Below are positions 7,699 to 16,452 of a stretch of 64,000 bases of DNA, piece after piece. Source of the DNA: Cognatiyoonia koreensis (GTDB lineage: Bacteria > Pseudomonadota > Alphaproteobacteria > Rhodobacterales > Rhodobacteraceae); NCBI RefSeq assembly GCF_900109295.1, contig NZ_FOIZ01000002.1, positions 930,001 through 994,000 on the forward strand, in the 5' to 3' direction. How positions within the stretch are numbered: position 1 is the stretch's first letter; the number at the start of each line of letters is the position of its first letter. The notes beneath the pieces are model-generated. The model had not been told where the DNA came from. It searched no databases and saw nothing but the letters and a program-made list of their open reading frames with translations. A program made the translations under genes and the position numbers.

Positions 7699-9031
7699 GG
7701 GTGAGTCCTTCTACCAAAAGCGAAGGCACGACGTTCGAAAGGTGCGTGCGCGCATCGTTGGCAGGTGTGATCCGCATAAGCATGTCGCGCAAGTTGCCTG
7801 CCACGGTACATTCATTAACAGGGAAAGTGATTTCTCCGTTTTCCACCCAGAATCCACTGGCCCCACGTGAATAATCACCGGTGTTCGGGTTGATCGTCGA
7901 CCCGATCATGCTTGTTATCAAAAGGCCTGTGCCCATGTCCGCTATCAATTCAGCCTGCGTTTTGTCGCCCTGGGTCAGCGCGACATTTGTCATATGCGGG
8001 GAAGGCCCACTTGCAGTGCTGCGTGCAGCATTGGCCGTCGATTGCATCCCAAGCTTGCGCGCGTTTGCCAAATCAAGCGTCCATCCCTGCAGTACGCCAT
8101 CGGCTACGATGGCACGCTTGGACGTTGGCAAGCCTTCGGCATCAAACATCCGCGAGCCAGAGGTGCGACGGCGATGCGGGTTTTCGTCCACCGACAAATG
8201 CGCTGGCAGCACCTGCTCGCCAAGTGCGCTCCGCAGCCAGCCTGACCCGCGTGCAATTACGGCACCATTCACAGCCTGCAACAGATGGCCAATCAGACTG
8301 GATGCAATCCGTTCATCGAACATTACCGGATAGGCACCGGTCTTCGGTTTGCGTGCACCGGCCCGTGCGGTCGCCCGTTCAGCGGCAATGCGGCCAATTT
8401 CCTCGGCGTCGCGCAAATCGGAGTGGAAGATCCGATTGTCATAGTCATAGTCGCGTTCCATCCCGGTGCCTTCACCGCTGATCGCGACGCAGGATATACC
8501 GTGGTCGGAACGGGCATATCCGGCAGAGAACCCGTTGGATGCGGCAAGATGTACAAATCGGCGGCTGTACCCGGCAGATGCAGATTGCACCTGCGACACA
8601 TTCGGATTGGCCAAGGCCGCGGCTTCTGCACGGACAGCTTCGGCCTGCAAAGTATCTGCTGCCGGTTCGTCGCCCGGGTCGCACATTTCCAGCGGGGTAC
8701 TATCAAGATCGGTTGCAAGCTGATCCGGATCGGCCAGCCCTGAATGCGGGTCTTCGGGTGCCTCCCGCGCCATTGCTACGGCACGCTCTGCCATTTCGGA
8801 CAGAGTGGCCGGCTTCGTATCGGAAGAGGATACAATTGCCGACCGTTTTCCGACGAAAACACGCAGCCCGATATCGATCCCTTCAGAACGTTCCGCATGC
8901 TCAAGCGCACCCGCACGGACATCGATCGAAATCGACGTGCCATCGACAGCGATCGCATCAGATGCATCCGCACCTGCAGCTCGTGCTGCGTCAAGCATGG
9001 CGTGGGACAGGTTTTCAAGGGTCTGGGACAT
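7685..9031 (-). CDS. pmbA: TldD/PmbA-family metalloprotease subunit
   Basis: A protein of 448 residues from the ATG at 9031, preceded by AAAGGAAG; the frame continues upstream without a good start. It matches PmbA/TldE: N-terminal domain with IDVRAGALEHAERSEGIDIGLRVFVGKRSA, middle AYPVMFDERIASSLIGHLLQA, and C-terminal GLLITSMIGSTINPNTGDYSRGASGFWVENG. TldE carries no metal site itself and pairs with TldD, which has HExxxH; that motif is absent here, as expected. The pair matures modified peptides such as microcins. No tldD is adjacent, so the partner is probably elsewhere. This gene heads the minus-strand block running down to lpxK. Confidence 0.9.
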   Translation of the reverse strand: MSQTLENLSHAMLDAARAAGADASDAIAVDGTSISIDVRAGALEHAERSEGIDIGLRVFVGKRSAIVSSSDTKPATLSEMAERAVAMAREAPEDPHSGLADPDQLATDLDSTPLEMCDPGDEPAADTLQAEAVRAEAAALANPNVSQVQSASAGYSRRFVHLAASNGFSAGYARSDHGISCVAISGEGTGMERDYDYDNRIFHSDLRDAEEIGRIAAERATARAGARKPKTGAYPVMFDERIASSLIGHLLQAVNGAVIARGSGWLRSALGEQVLPAHLSVDENPHRRRTSGSRMFDAEGLPTSKRAIVADGVLQGWTLDLANARKLGMQSTANAARSTASGPSPHMTNVALTQGDKTQAELIADMGTGLLITSMIGSTINPNTGDYSRGASGFWVENGEITFPVNECTVAGNLRDMLMRITPANDARTHLSNVVPSLLVEGLTLAGD

Positions 9032-9141
9032 GAAGGCTTCCTTTGTTCCCACATCACCTAGTCCGCGTGGTGTCACGCTGCAAGTCCGGGCGATACACCA
9101 GTCGCATTGTTCGATGTCTTCAGCGTCGGAACTGCGCAAAG

Positions 9142-9172
9142 AAAAACCCGCCCAGTCCTATGACCGGGCGGG
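9142..9172 (-). terminator. Rho-independent terminator after the DUF2125 gene
   Basis: Inverted repeat CCCGCCC (9147-9153) and GGGCGGG (9166-9172). Read on the minus strand, the stem is followed by TTTTTC (9141-9146), placed 25 nt after the DUF2125 stop. Confidence 0.85.
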
Positions 9173-9196
9173 ATAAGTTGTTTCAAAGATCGTGAA

Positions 9197-10699
9197 TTAC
9201 TGCATCCGCTGACCGTTGACGATCAGGTGGCCTTCCTCGTTCACTTCAACTGTCGTTTCGAGTTGGTCATCGCCAGTCGAACGGGCAAACATTCCCATGA
9301 ACATGCGGCCCATGGATGCCTGATCCTGTGGAAGAAGACCCATCGAGACCAGCTTGTCGATCAATGCATTTGCGCCTGTGATCTGAATGCTGGCTTCGCC
9401 CAGTGGGCGGGGCATGCCGTCGAATGTTTCAAGATCGGTATTGTCGAATGTGAAATCACCGGTACCGGTGATCATCGCTCCTCCGGCAGACACCAGCAGA
9501 TCGTTTAGTGTAAGCGCGTTCAGTTCGCCTGGAACTTCGGCCTGTTCCATGGCTTCGGCCTGCTCTGGGTCCATCAGGTCAAAGAACAGTTTCGCTTGCC
9601 CCGTAAGATCAATCCGGACCGTTGCAGGATCGCGCGGCAGGACTTCACCCGGATCAGCGAGCGCCCAAATCTGATCGTTGATCGTCAGTTCCGAGAAATT
9701 GATGTTCAGACCAAAGTCGGCAGGCTCTTCTGTTGAAGACAGCGGCATTGCAAGACCAATGCCGTATTCAGCGAGTCCAATCTCGATCGGGAAAGGGAAC
9801 TCGCTCGATTGGATATTCAGCGCGACGTTCTGCACACCAACGTCGTATGCTAGACTGTCGGCGTCCATCGCAGCGTTCACAGCACCTTCACCAATTGCAA
9901 CGGACCCGACTGCAGAATCCCCATCGACATTGAAATCGAAGATATAGTTCGCGGCACTAAATCCGTAGCCACCGGTGAAGGAGAATCCGTCAGCAAACAT
10001 CTGCTCTGGATTTTCCGGATCGATTTCCAGCGGGATCGCCATTTCCGATTCCAAGGTAACGGCGTCCAACTTGCCGCTGACCACAACCACGCCGTCACCA
10101 CCAGGCTCTGTGAAATCCATCAGCAGATCAAGCGATCCCATGGACAGGTCATAGTCAAGATTGCGCAGTTCGCCGGTCTTCACGTTGTACGTGCCGTTAA
10201 GATCGTTGGCGGCAAACATGATTTCGCCGTCTATCAGCGCCTCGCCATCCTCGACCATCTCGACGACTTCAAAGGCATAGCGGTCTGCGCTGACATCATA
10301 TGTCATGTCCGCTTCGTCGCCGCTGACGATCATCTCCATGCCTGACTGACTTACGTTCAGTCGGATCAATCCGCCATCTTCGGGTACGATTGTGATCGGA
10401 TAGGAGTCCGACATCGTGACCGCCACCGATCCGTCGCCTTGTTCGGTAAAGGTAATTGTTCCAAGGTTCGCTTCGACGCTGCTGAATTCATCTTCCATCT
10501 TCAGCATCAGATCAGACACTGTGACAGTGCCGTCACCGATGTCCTCAGACCCAATCGACACACCGTCCTCACCATAAATTGCGAGGTTCTCCTTCCAGTT
10601 CTCCCAAACCTGTTCCGCTGTTACGTCAGCAGTTGCAGAAGAGGCCGAAACCAGCGCAGCAAGGCAGACTGTCGTCCTCAAAGTTTTGAAATGCGTCAT
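9197..10699 (-). CDS. secreted DUF2125 protein
   Basis: A protein of 500 residues with a clear signal peptide (MTHFKTLRTTVCLAALVSASSATA, cleaved near 24). The rest is strongly acidic and made of repeated beta-rich segments with no cysteine. It resembles the DUF2125 proteins of Rhodobacteraceae, thought to be exported and large, of unknown function. Fragments such as ALTLNDLLVSAGGAMITGTGDFTFDN and PLGEASIQITGANALIDKL resemble AsmA-like lipid-transfer grooves, which is a guess. It is transcribed alone: a divergent promoter region separates it from the SDR gene and a terminator follows it. Confidence 0.75.
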   Translation of the reverse strand: MTHFKTLRTTVCLAALVSASSATADVTAEQVWENWKENLAIYGEDGVSIGSEDIGDGTVTVSDLMLKMEDEFSSVEANLGTITFTEQGDGSVAVTMSDSYPITIVPEDGGLIRLNVSQSGMEMIVSGDEADMTYDVSADRYAFEVVEMVEDGEALIDGEIMFAANDLNGTYNVKTGELRNLDYDLSMGSLDLLMDFTEPGGDGVVVVSGKLDAVTLESEMAIPLEIDPENPEQMFADGFSFTGGYGFSAANYIFDFNVDGDSAVGSVAIGEGAVNAAMDADSLAYDVGVQNVALNIQSSEFPFPIEIGLAEYGIGLAMPLSSTEEPADFGLNINFSELTINDQIWALADPGEVLPRDPATVRIDLTGQAKLFFDLMDPEQAEAMEQAEVPGELNALTLNDLLVSAGGAMITGTGDFTFDNTDLETFDGMPRPLGEASIQITGANALIDKLVSMGLLPQDQASMGRMFMGMFARSTGDDQLETTVEVNEEGHLIVNGQRMQ

Positions 10700-10817
10700 A
10701 ATCGGTATCCTTTACATATATGCCGTCACCAGTGTTTCGCGTCTTGCTGTCATCAGCAAGGTAGGGAAAACTTGACCACAACCTAGACTCTGTCCTCACA
10801 GACCTAAAGGGAAGCAA

Positions 10818-11576
10818 ATGAAAAAGTATGACATGACCGGCAAGACCGCGCTGATCACAGGCGCAAGCAAGGGCATCGGTGCAGCGGCAGCCCGCGCTTT
10901 TGCCGATGCCGGTGCGAATGTCGCCTTAATTGCCCGATCAGAAGAAAGCATCGCAGAAATTGCAGGCGAAATTGGCGAAAAGGCGATTGCCATCCCTTGT
11001 GATGTGTCCCGCCTCTGGGAGCTGCAAGCGGCGGTTGACGCCACCGTCGACACGTTCGGTGAGCTTGATATCTTCATCGGGAATGCCGGTGTGATCGAAC
11101 CCATCGGCTTGCTGCATGAAACCGACCCAGAAAGTTGGTCCAAGACGATCGATATTAATCTCAAGGGCATCTATCACGGAATGCGTGTAGCGATGCCCTA
11201 TATGATCGACCGCGGCACCGGAACGATTATTACGATTTCATCGGGTGCAGCCCATGGTCCGATCGACGGTTGGTCTGCCTATTCGACATCGAAAGCGGGG
11301 GCTTATATGCTCACACGCGTCGCAGACTTTGAAAGCCGCGACAAGGGTTTGCGCGTAATGGGGCTGTCTCCCGGCACGGTCGCAACTGACATGCAGCGCA
11401 CCATCAAACAATCCGGGATCAATCGCGTCGCCCAACTTGACTGGTCTGACCACATACCGCCCGAATGGCCTGCGCAAGCGCTGCTGTGGATGTGCACATC
11501 AGAGGCCGACGTCTATCTTGGCCAAGATGTGTCCCTGCGCGAGGAAGATATCCGGGCCAAGGTTGGGCTGGCATGA
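10818..11576 (+). CDS. short-chain dehydrogenase/reductase
   Basis: A protein of 252 residues with a classical SDR layout: dinucleotide-binding TGASKGIG (14-21), structural NAG (89-91), catalytic serines near 141 and Tyr155/Lys159 in YSTSKAG. It would use NAD(P)H to oxidise or reduce a carbonyl/alcohol; substrate is unknown. AAAGGGA about 8 nt upstream supports the ATG. Its TGA overlaps the ATG of the crotonase-fold gene by four bases (ATGA), so the pair is translationally coupled and may act on one acyl or hydroxy substrate. Confidence 0.9.
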   Translation: MKKYDMTGKTALITGASKGIGAAAARAFADAGANVALIARSEESIAEIAGEIGEKAIAIPCDVSRLWELQAAVDATVDTFGELDIFIGNAGVIEPIGLLHETDPESWSKTIDINLKGIYHGMRVAMPYMIDRGTGTIITISSGAAHGPIDGWSAYSTSKAGAYMLTRVADFESRDKGLRVMGLSPGTVATDMQRTIKQSGINRVAQLDWSDHIPPEWPAQALLWMCTSEADVYLGQDVSLREEDIRAKVGLA

Positions 11577-12181
11577 TCCTCACCCACCGCGATGGCGACT
11601 TGCTGACCATCACCCTGAACCGGCCGGATAAAGCCAACGCGCTGACCGCCGACATGATGAAATCCCTCATCACTGCCGTTTCCGGTGCGACGGACGTCAA
11701 AGCCATAATCCTGACAGGTGCGGGCAAGGTCTTTTGCGCAGGTGCCGATCTCGATGCTGCCAAAGCGGGTTTGGCCACGTCGCCACTTTGGGAAGAATTG
11801 TCTGGCGCAATCGCAAAATTGCCATGTCTGACCATTGCCGCGTTGAATGGAACACTGGCGGGCGGTGGTTTTGGTATGGTTCTGGCTTGCGATCTCCGGA
11901 TCGCGGTGCCGGGGGCGAATTTCTTCTATCCGGTCATGAAACTTGGCTATCTGCCGCAACCATCTGATCCATGGCGAATGCGGGCGCTGATCGGGCCATC
12001 GCGGTCCAAACAGATCCTTATGGCAGGACTGAAAATCAATGCGCAGATGGCCCACGACTTTGGTCTGATCGACGCTGTCGATCCAGATCCGGTGGCGTTG
12101 GCAAAGAATTGGGCAGCGGACGCTCTATCTGCTAGGCCAGACCATGTCGCCGCAATCAAGTCTTTGATAGAAAACAAATAA
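11573..12181 (+). CDS. crotonase-fold (enoyl-CoA hydratase/isomerase family) protein lacking the catalytic glutamates
   Basis: A protein of 202 residues, shorter than the usual 255. The crotonase signature is present: LTITLNRPDKANALT, then GAGKVFCAGADLDAA, and LAGGGFGMVLACDLRIA. The oxyanion-hole elements therefore look intact. However, the glutamate after GGG-C in hydratases is Gly here (GGGFGM), and the glutamate of the following GQPEILLG-like segment is Val (FYPVMKLG). Without both it should not hydrate enoyl-CoA by the normal mechanism; thioester hydrolysis, isomerisation or decarboxylation remain possible. It is coupled to the SDR upstream. Confidence 0.85.
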   Translation: MILTHRDGDLLTITLNRPDKANALTADMMKSLITAVSGATDVKAIILTGAGKVFCAGADLDAAKAGLATSPLWEELSGAIAKLPCLTIAALNGTLAGGGFGMVLACDLRIAVPGANFFYPVMKLGYLPQPSDPWRMRALIGPSRSKQILMAGLKINAQMAHDFGLIDAVDPDPVALAKNWAADALSARPDHVAAIKSLIENK

Positions 12182-12182
12182 T

Positions 12183-12482
12183 TTATCTTTTGCGTCTCTT
12201 TCCCGGCACCTTTGACATGAAATCCGGTGGCCGTTTTGCCACCCATCCTGCAAACTTAGCCAGGCGCGGATGCGAACGGAGCGCCGCGACCGTCTGATAG
12301 GAGCGGGCAAGTTCTGCCTCCGTCAGTGTGGCGTGAATCTCTTTATGACAGATATGGTGCAACAGCACTGTCGGTCCGCCTTTCCCGCCTTTGAGTTTCG
12401 GAATGAGATGATGCAAGGATTGTGGCACATCCGGCGGGATAGGCCGCGTGCATAGTGCGCAAATGGGGTATTCTTCTTGCAT
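12183..12482 (-). CDS. small HNH endonuclease-like protein
   Basis: A protein of 99 residues from the ATG at 12482 (AGAGGTGA about ten nt upstream); a GTG seven codons earlier is possible. It has a zinc-knuckle ICALC, the HNH core HHLIPKLKGG and a final HHICHKEIHATLTEAEL, then a basic tail ending KRRKR. This is a stand-alone HNH fold that probably nicks or cleaves DNA, with unknown target. It converges on the crotonase gene with a single base between stops. There is no sign of a toxin partner, intein or intron. Confidence 0.8.
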   Translation of the reverse strand: MQEEYPICALCTRPIPPDVPQSLHHLIPKLKGGKGGPTVLLHHICHKEIHATLTEAELARSYQTVAALRSHPRLAKFAGWVAKRPPDFMSKVPGKRRKR

Positions 12483-12546
12483 CGCTCTTGTTTCACCTCT
12501 CACATCGCGACAAAAGATGACGTGCGTCTAGCGAAGGACAAGTGCG

Positions 12547-13854
12547 ATGGACTCTGATCTGGTCGAAACGATCCGCGGTTACGGGATGCAGGGAGTGGAT
12601 CTCGCGAAAGACTGGTTGTTGTCCCCCGCCGCGTGGTCACAATTCGCTATTTTGATCGCGGCTTATATTCTCGCGATTATCGCAAACCGGATCCTATCAC
12701 CACGGATCACAGGGTTTCTGGCTCCGCCAGCTGATAACCACTCACTTCTGTCCAAGGCGCGCCGGTTCATCCTGATCTTCCTTCCGTTGCTCTTGCCCCT
12801 TTTGGCCTATGGATTCACCGCCCTCGGGGAACAAGTCACAAGATCACTGTTCGGGTCGGGCGCTGTCATCGCCTTCGGCAAGCGAGTTTTCCTGTTTCTT
12901 GCGGCACGTGCACTTGCTCGTCACATCATTACCGATCCGTTCCTACGCATTTTGGCAAAGTACGTTCTTGTTCCGCTTGCCGCTCTTTATGCGCTGGGCG
13001 TGCTGGATCAAGTGGTTGAGGCACTTGGTGCCGCGCAGGTCGGTGTTGGCAACATCCAGTTTTCGCTGCTTGCCATCGCACGTGGCCTGATATTTGGCAG
13101 TTTGCTGTTCTGGTTTGGCCAGTGGTCGAACACGCAGTCCTCCACTTATATTGAACAGCAACCGATGCGACCTGCGATCCGCCAGTTGATCATCAAGGCC
13201 GCGGAATTCACGATCTTCGGTATCGCATTCATCCTGCTTATGAACATCATGGGCGTGCCGCTTGGCTCGCTTGCTGTTCTGGGTGGCGCAATCGGTGTGG
13301 GTCTGGGTTTCGGCCTCCAGAAGATCGCATCAAACTTCATTTCCGGTGTGATCTTGCTGATCGAAGGGCAAGCGACTGTCGGCGATTATGTCGAGCTGGA
13401 CGGCGGTGAGGCGGGCACCATCATCAAAATGACAGCGCGTGCCACGATCCTGGAAACCTACGATGGTCGCTGGATCGTCGTTCCGAACGAAGATTTCATC
13501 ACCACGCGCGTCGTCAATTATTCCGACAGCGGGTCTGCGAACCGTTACGAGGTTGAATTCAGCGTCAGCTATGACACCGATATTAACAAGATACCTGAAA
13601 TCATTATCGCCGCCGTATCCACCCACCCCGAAGTGCTGCAAGACCCGGAAGGCCCTGACTGCGAACTGAAAGGCTTTGGTGACAGCGGTATCAACTTTGG
13701 TGTTGAATTCTGGGTTAACGGCATCGATGACGGCAAGAATAAATACGCTTCCGACGTTCTGTTTCTTGTCTGGAACGCATTGAAAGACAACGACATCGAA
13801 ATCCCTTATCCACAGCGAGTCGTCGAAATCAAAGGCGGCTTGCCGGCCTCGTGA
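12547..13854 (+). CDS. MscS-family mechanosensitive channel
   Basis: A protein of 435 residues. Around five hydrophobic segments (about 32-52, 72-95, 100-122, 135-155, 170-190) precede the pore helix region LGGAIGVGLGFGLQKIASNF (about 242-261), the TM3 motif of MscS. The beta domain follows with VGDYVELDGGEAGTIIKM, ETYDGRWIVVPNEDF and VVNYS. It would open under membrane tension to release osmolytes in hypo-osmotic shock, which fits a marine organism. The extra N-terminal helices place it with the larger MscS relatives. Its stop overlaps the GTG start of the flavoprotein (GTGA). Confidence 0.9.
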   Translation: MDSDLVETIRGYGMQGVDLAKDWLLSPAAWSQFAILIAAYILAIIANRILSPRITGFLAPPADNHSLLSKARRFILIFLPLLLPLLAYGFTALGEQVTRSLFGSGAVIAFGKRVFLFLAARALARHIITDPFLRILAKYVLVPLAALYALGVLDQVVEALGAAQVGVGNIQFSLLAIARGLIFGSLLFWFGQWSNTQSSTYIEQQPMRPAIRQLIIKAAEFTIFGIAFILLMNIMGVPLGSLAVLGGAIGVGLGFGLQKIASNFISGVILLIEGQATVGDYVELDGGEAGTIIKMTARATILETYDGRWIVVPNEDFITTRVVNYSDSGSANRYEVEFSVSYDTDINKIPEIIIAAVSTHPEVLQDPEGPDCELKGFGDSGINFGVEFWVNGIDDGKNKYASDVLFLVWNALKDNDIEIPYPQRVVEIKGGLPAS

Positions 13855-15023
13855 CCCGTGCGCTTGTCATCGGTGGCGGACCGGCCGGGCTAATGGCCGC
13901 GGAAACGCTGGCAGATGCCGGTGTAACTGTGACGCTCGCCGACAAGATGCCGTCTCTCGGTCGCAAGTTCCTGATGGCCGGAAAATCTGGCTTGAATATC
14001 ACCAAGACCGAGGACGAGAGCACATTTCTGGCGGCCTATCTTCCGCGAACCGAACAGTTGGCACATGCTATTTCTGACTTTGGACCGGATGCAGTCCAGG
14101 ATTGGGCGCTTGGACTAGGGCAGAGCATTTTTACCGGGTCCACGGGCCGCGTTTTCCCCGAAGTCATGAAAGCCTCGCCGTTGCTGCGTGCCTGGTTGCA
14201 GCGGTTGGTCGCGAAAGGCGTGACATTTCACACCCGATGGAACTGGCAAGGCTGGGATAAAGAGTCTGCTGCCCTTTTCGCAACACCGGCGGGTCCGATC
14301 CGACATCAGACAGACATAACAATCCTCGCGCTTGGAGGTGCAAGCTGGGCGCGACTTGGATCGGATGGAGCGTGGTCATCGCTCATTTCCGGCACAACAC
14401 CGTTCCAGCCTGCCAATGTCGGGTTCCGACGCAGATGGTCAGAACATATGACGCGGTTTATCGGGCACCCTGTAAAAGGTATTGCACTGACAGCGGGCGA
14501 TCTGAAATCACGTGGCGAAATCGTCCTAAGCGCGGAAGGGCTTGAAGGTGGCGGCATCTATGAGGTGTCACGCGTGCTGCGAGAGGGTGCGCCATTGCAG
14601 ATCGACCTTTTGCCCGATTTGGAAACTGAGAAGCTGCTGCGCCGATGGGCCGGGAAACGTGCAAAAGAAACGACAGGCCACTTTCTTAAGTCCACATTGC
14701 GGTTACCGGCAATCAAAGTTGCGTTGTTTCAAGAGGTATTTCAAACACTGGTGTCGCAAGATGTTCCTGCTTTCCTGAAAGCCCTGCCGCTTAGTCATGA
14801 TGGCCCGCGGGAAATGGATCAGGCGATATCAACGGCAGGCGGCGTGCGCTTTGATGCGCTGGACGACAACCTGATGCTCAACGAGCGTCCGGGTGTTTTC
14901 TGCGCCGGTGAAATGCTGGATTGGGAGGCACCGACAGGTGGGTATCTGATCACCGGGAGCCTTGCCACCGGCAAAGCAGCAGCACTCGGTGCACTGAATT
15001 GGAATCGCCAGACGAATCCATGA
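13851..15023 (+). CDS. FAD-dependent flavoprotein, TIGR03862 / HI0933 type
   Basis: A protein of 390 residues with GTG start inside the GTGA overlap with mscS. The FAD-binding Rossmann motif VIGGGPAGLMAAETLADAG opens it (6-24), followed by PSLGRKFLMAGKSGLNIT, typical of the HI0933/YhiN-type flavoproteins. Near the end VFCAGEMLDWEAPTGGYLITGSLATG is the second FAD contact. The reaction is unknown; some relatives act as reductases. The pairing with mscS is by position only. A gene-free stretch of about 390 nt follows. Confidence 0.85.
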   Translation: MTRALVIGGGPAGLMAAETLADAGVTVTLADKMPSLGRKFLMAGKSGLNITKTEDESTFLAAYLPRTEQLAHAISDFGPDAVQDWALGLGQSIFTGSTGRVFPEVMKASPLLRAWLQRLVAKGVTFHTRWNWQGWDKESAALFATPAGPIRHQTDITILALGGASWARLGSDGAWSSLISGTTPFQPANVGFRRRWSEHMTRFIGHPVKGIALTAGDLKSRGEIVLSAEGLEGGGIYEVSRVLREGAPLQIDLLPDLETEKLLRRWAGKRAKETTGHFLKSTLRLPAIKVALFQEVFQTLVSQDVPAFLKALPLSHDGPREMDQAISTAGGVRFDALDDNLMLNERPGVFCAGEMLDWEAPTGGYLITGSLATGKAAALGALNWNRQTNP

Positions 15024-15411
15024 AAAAAGAATCAAAGTGGTCTGTTACGGTGTAAAGCCCCCTCAAATCGGGTTCCAAACGTCGGTTCTCGCAAAACTTC
15101 CGCGAAACTGTTGCATTGCAGCATCGCTTTGAAAAACGGGAATTTTTGCGGTTCCGGTGTATCCGACAAACCATCGAAAATGCGTTTTTCTGTTATTTTT
15201 AAGGTTTTGCCATAGTTTCGACACCTTGAAGAAACGCGCCGGATTGATGTGCTGTGACAACAGGCGGGCAGTTTTATGCTTTGAGAAGAACGGACAGCGA
15301 GAAATGCACTGTCCGCAAGTACGCTTTTGCATTACTCCCTTGTTTTGCTAAGAAAACGTGGATAGACAATTTGTGATCGTCCACAAACGTGCATTTATTT
15401 GGAGTACCGAC
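15024..15411 (+). other. gene-free stretch upstream of the four-peptide array
   Basis: A 388-nt interval, clearly richer in A+T than its surroundings, without a credible gene; a minus-strand 89-codon frame is low-complexity and has no ribosome site. It carries a perfect 7-bp inverted repeat at 15291-15315 and a weaker GTGGA/TCCAC repeat at 15358-15384, so it most likely holds the promoter and control sites of the first peptide gene. No clear sigma-70 boxes could be assigned. Confidence 0.5.
15291..15315 (+). promoter_or_regulatory. inverted repeat upstream of the peptide array
   Basis: CGGACAG (15291-15297) and CTGTCCG (15309-15315) form a perfect 7-bp inverted repeat with an 11-nt spacer, about 100 nt upstream of the first peptide start. 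It could be an operator or an RNA hairpin in the leader; no T-run follows, so it is not a terminator. Confidence 0.4.
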
Positions 15412-15609
15412 ATGCGCCTTACAACTACTCTCGCCGCCGCAGCTGCAATCGCTGTTTCTGGTGCCGCAGCTAACGCTGGCGGTATCGCACCTGTCATCAC
15501 AGAAGCACCTGTTGTTGTCGTAGACACACCAGCTGGCTCCTCCATTCCTGCAGGTTACATCGTGCTCGGCCTTCTGGCTGCACTCGTAGCTGCATCCGGC
15601 TCTTTCTAA
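15412..15609 (+). CDS. small exported peptide, array copy 1
   Basis: A peptide of 65 residues starting at the ATG with GGAG seven nt upstream. It has a signal peptide (MRLTTTLAAAAAIAVSGAAA, cleaved near NAG), a short Val/Pro/Thr-rich middle (about 24-41), and a hydrophobic C-terminal helix GYIVLGLLAALVAAS ending SGSF. After cleavage about 43 residues remain, with the helix at the end and no charged tail. The same plan recurs in the next three genes. I do not recognise a characterised family; Rhodobacteraceae carry many such short exported tail-helix peptides, sometimes mislabelled. Confidence 0.75.
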   Translation: MRLTTTLAAAAAIAVSGAAANAGGIAPVITEAPVVVVDTPAGSSIPAGYIVLGLLAALVAASGSF

Positions 15610-15634
15610 GTTAACGCTTAGATTTAGTGGTTAA

Positions 15635-15660
15635 GGGCTGGCCTTTGGGCCAGCCCTTTT
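15635..15660 (+). terminator. terminator after peptide copy 1
   Basis: A 9-bp stem, GGGCTGGCC (15635-15643) and GGCCAGCCC (15648-15656), with a 4-nt loop is followed by TTTT. It separates copies 1 and 2. Confidence 0.85.
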
Positions 15661-15683
15661 CGAATCCAAGAAAGGAAAAAACC

Positions 15684-15893
15684 ATGCGTTTCACAAAAAC
15701 ACTCGTCGTTGCGGCTGCTATCGCCGTGTCCGGTTCATCTGCTTTTGCTGGTGGCCTTGCCCCGGTTCAGACAGAAGCTGCACCAATCGCACCAATCGTT
15801 GTTGAACCCGTTGCAGCCGGTTCCTCGATTCCAGCTGGTTACATTGTTCTCGGTTTGCTCGCAGCACTTGTCGCGGCGTCAGGTTCTTTCTAA
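15684..15893 (+). CDS. small exported peptide, array copy 2
   Basis: A peptide of 69 residues; AAAGGAAAAAACC precedes the ATG at 15684. Signal peptide MRFTKTLVVAAAIAVSGSSAFA, then GGLAPVQTEAAPIAPIVVEP, then SSIPAGYIVLGLLAALVAAS-GSF, identical to copy 1 over the last 24 residues or so. The middle is the only freely varying part. Just after the stop an inverted repeat CTAAGC-TAAC-GCTTAG includes the stop codon itself; copy 1 has a degenerate version of it. The function is unknown. Confidence 0.75.
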   Translation: MRFTKTLVVAAAIAVSGSSAFAGGLAPVQTEAAPIAPIVVEPVAAGSSIPAGYIVLGLLAALVAASGSF

Positions 15894-15913
15894 GCTAACG
15901 CTTAGCGAAGTCT

Positions 15914-15943
15914 AAAGGGGCTGGCTTTCGCTGGCCCCTTTTT
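15914..15943 (+). terminator. terminator after peptide copy 2
   Basis: AAAGGGGC (15914-15921) pairs with GCCCCTTT (15934-15941), with a small inner GC-TTTC-GC stem, and runs into TTTTT. Confidence 0.8.
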
Positions 15944-15961
15944 CATTACAGGGGAAGACAT

Positions 15962-16153
15962 ATGCGTTTTACGAAATCACTTGCTGCTGCCGCGGTTTTT
16001 GCCATGGCTGGTTCCACAGTATCCGCTGGCGGACTTGGAGACACGATAATCGTGACACCTCCGCCACCACCTGCAGAGGTGTCATCGATCAATTCCGGCT
16101 ATATTGTGCTTGGTCTTCTCGCCGCACTTGTAGCGGCGTCAGGTTCTTTCTAA
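15962..16153 (+). CDS. small exported peptide, array copy 3
   Basis: A peptide of 63 residues with AGGGGAAG upstream of its ATG. Signal peptide MRFTKSLAAAAVFAMAGSTVSA, then a variable segment containing five consecutive prolines, then the conserved tail, here SSINSGYIVLGLLAALVAAS-GSF (Pro-Ala replaced by Asn-Ser). It is the most diverged copy in the linker, while the tail helix is unchanged, which points to selection on the tail. The function is unknown. Confidence 0.75.
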   Translation: MRFTKSLAAAAVFAMAGSTVSAGGLGDTIIVTPPPPPAEVSSINSGYIVLGLLAALVAASGSF

Positions 16154-16174
16154 TATTGACCTGAGCGAAGTCTG

Positions 16175-16205
16175 AAAAGGGCGAGCAAGCGCTGGCCCTT
16201 TTTTT
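16175..16205 (+). terminator. terminator after peptide copy 3
   Basis: AAAAGGGC (16175-16182) and GCCCTTTT (16195-16202) form an 8-bp stem leading into seven T residues. Confidence 0.85.
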
Positions 16206-16221
16206 CATGAAGGAGAAAGAA

Positions 16222-16428
16222 ATGCGTTTCACGAAGACACTTGTTGCAGCCGCTGCGATTGCAGTTGCTGGTTCTGCGGCCTCCGCTGGTGGTCTGGCTC
16301 CTCTGCCACCACAGCCACCTGTTCAGGTCATTCCACCTGCACCTGATGCACCTGTTTCCTCCATTCCGGCTGGCTACATCGTGCTTGGCCTATTGGCTGC
16401 ACTGGTCGCCGCATCCGGCTCCTTCTAA
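16222..16428 (+). CDS. small exported peptide, array copy 4
   Basis: A peptide of 68 residues; AGGAG precedes the ATG at 16222 (an in-frame ATG five codons earlier lacks such a site). Signal peptide MRFTKTLVAAAAIAVAGSAASA, a Pro-rich linker (PLPPQPPVQVIPPAPDAPV) and the tail SSIPAGYIVLGLLAALVAAS-GSF. The tail is identical in protein to copies 1 and 2 but differs at synonymous codons, so the copies are not fresh duplicates. Confidence 0.75.
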   Translation: MRFTKTLVAAAAIAVAGSAASAGGLAPLPPQPPVQVIPPAPDAPVSSIPAGYIVLGLLAALVAASGSF

Positions 16429-16452
16429 AGAGTTCTGACAGATTTAAGGATC

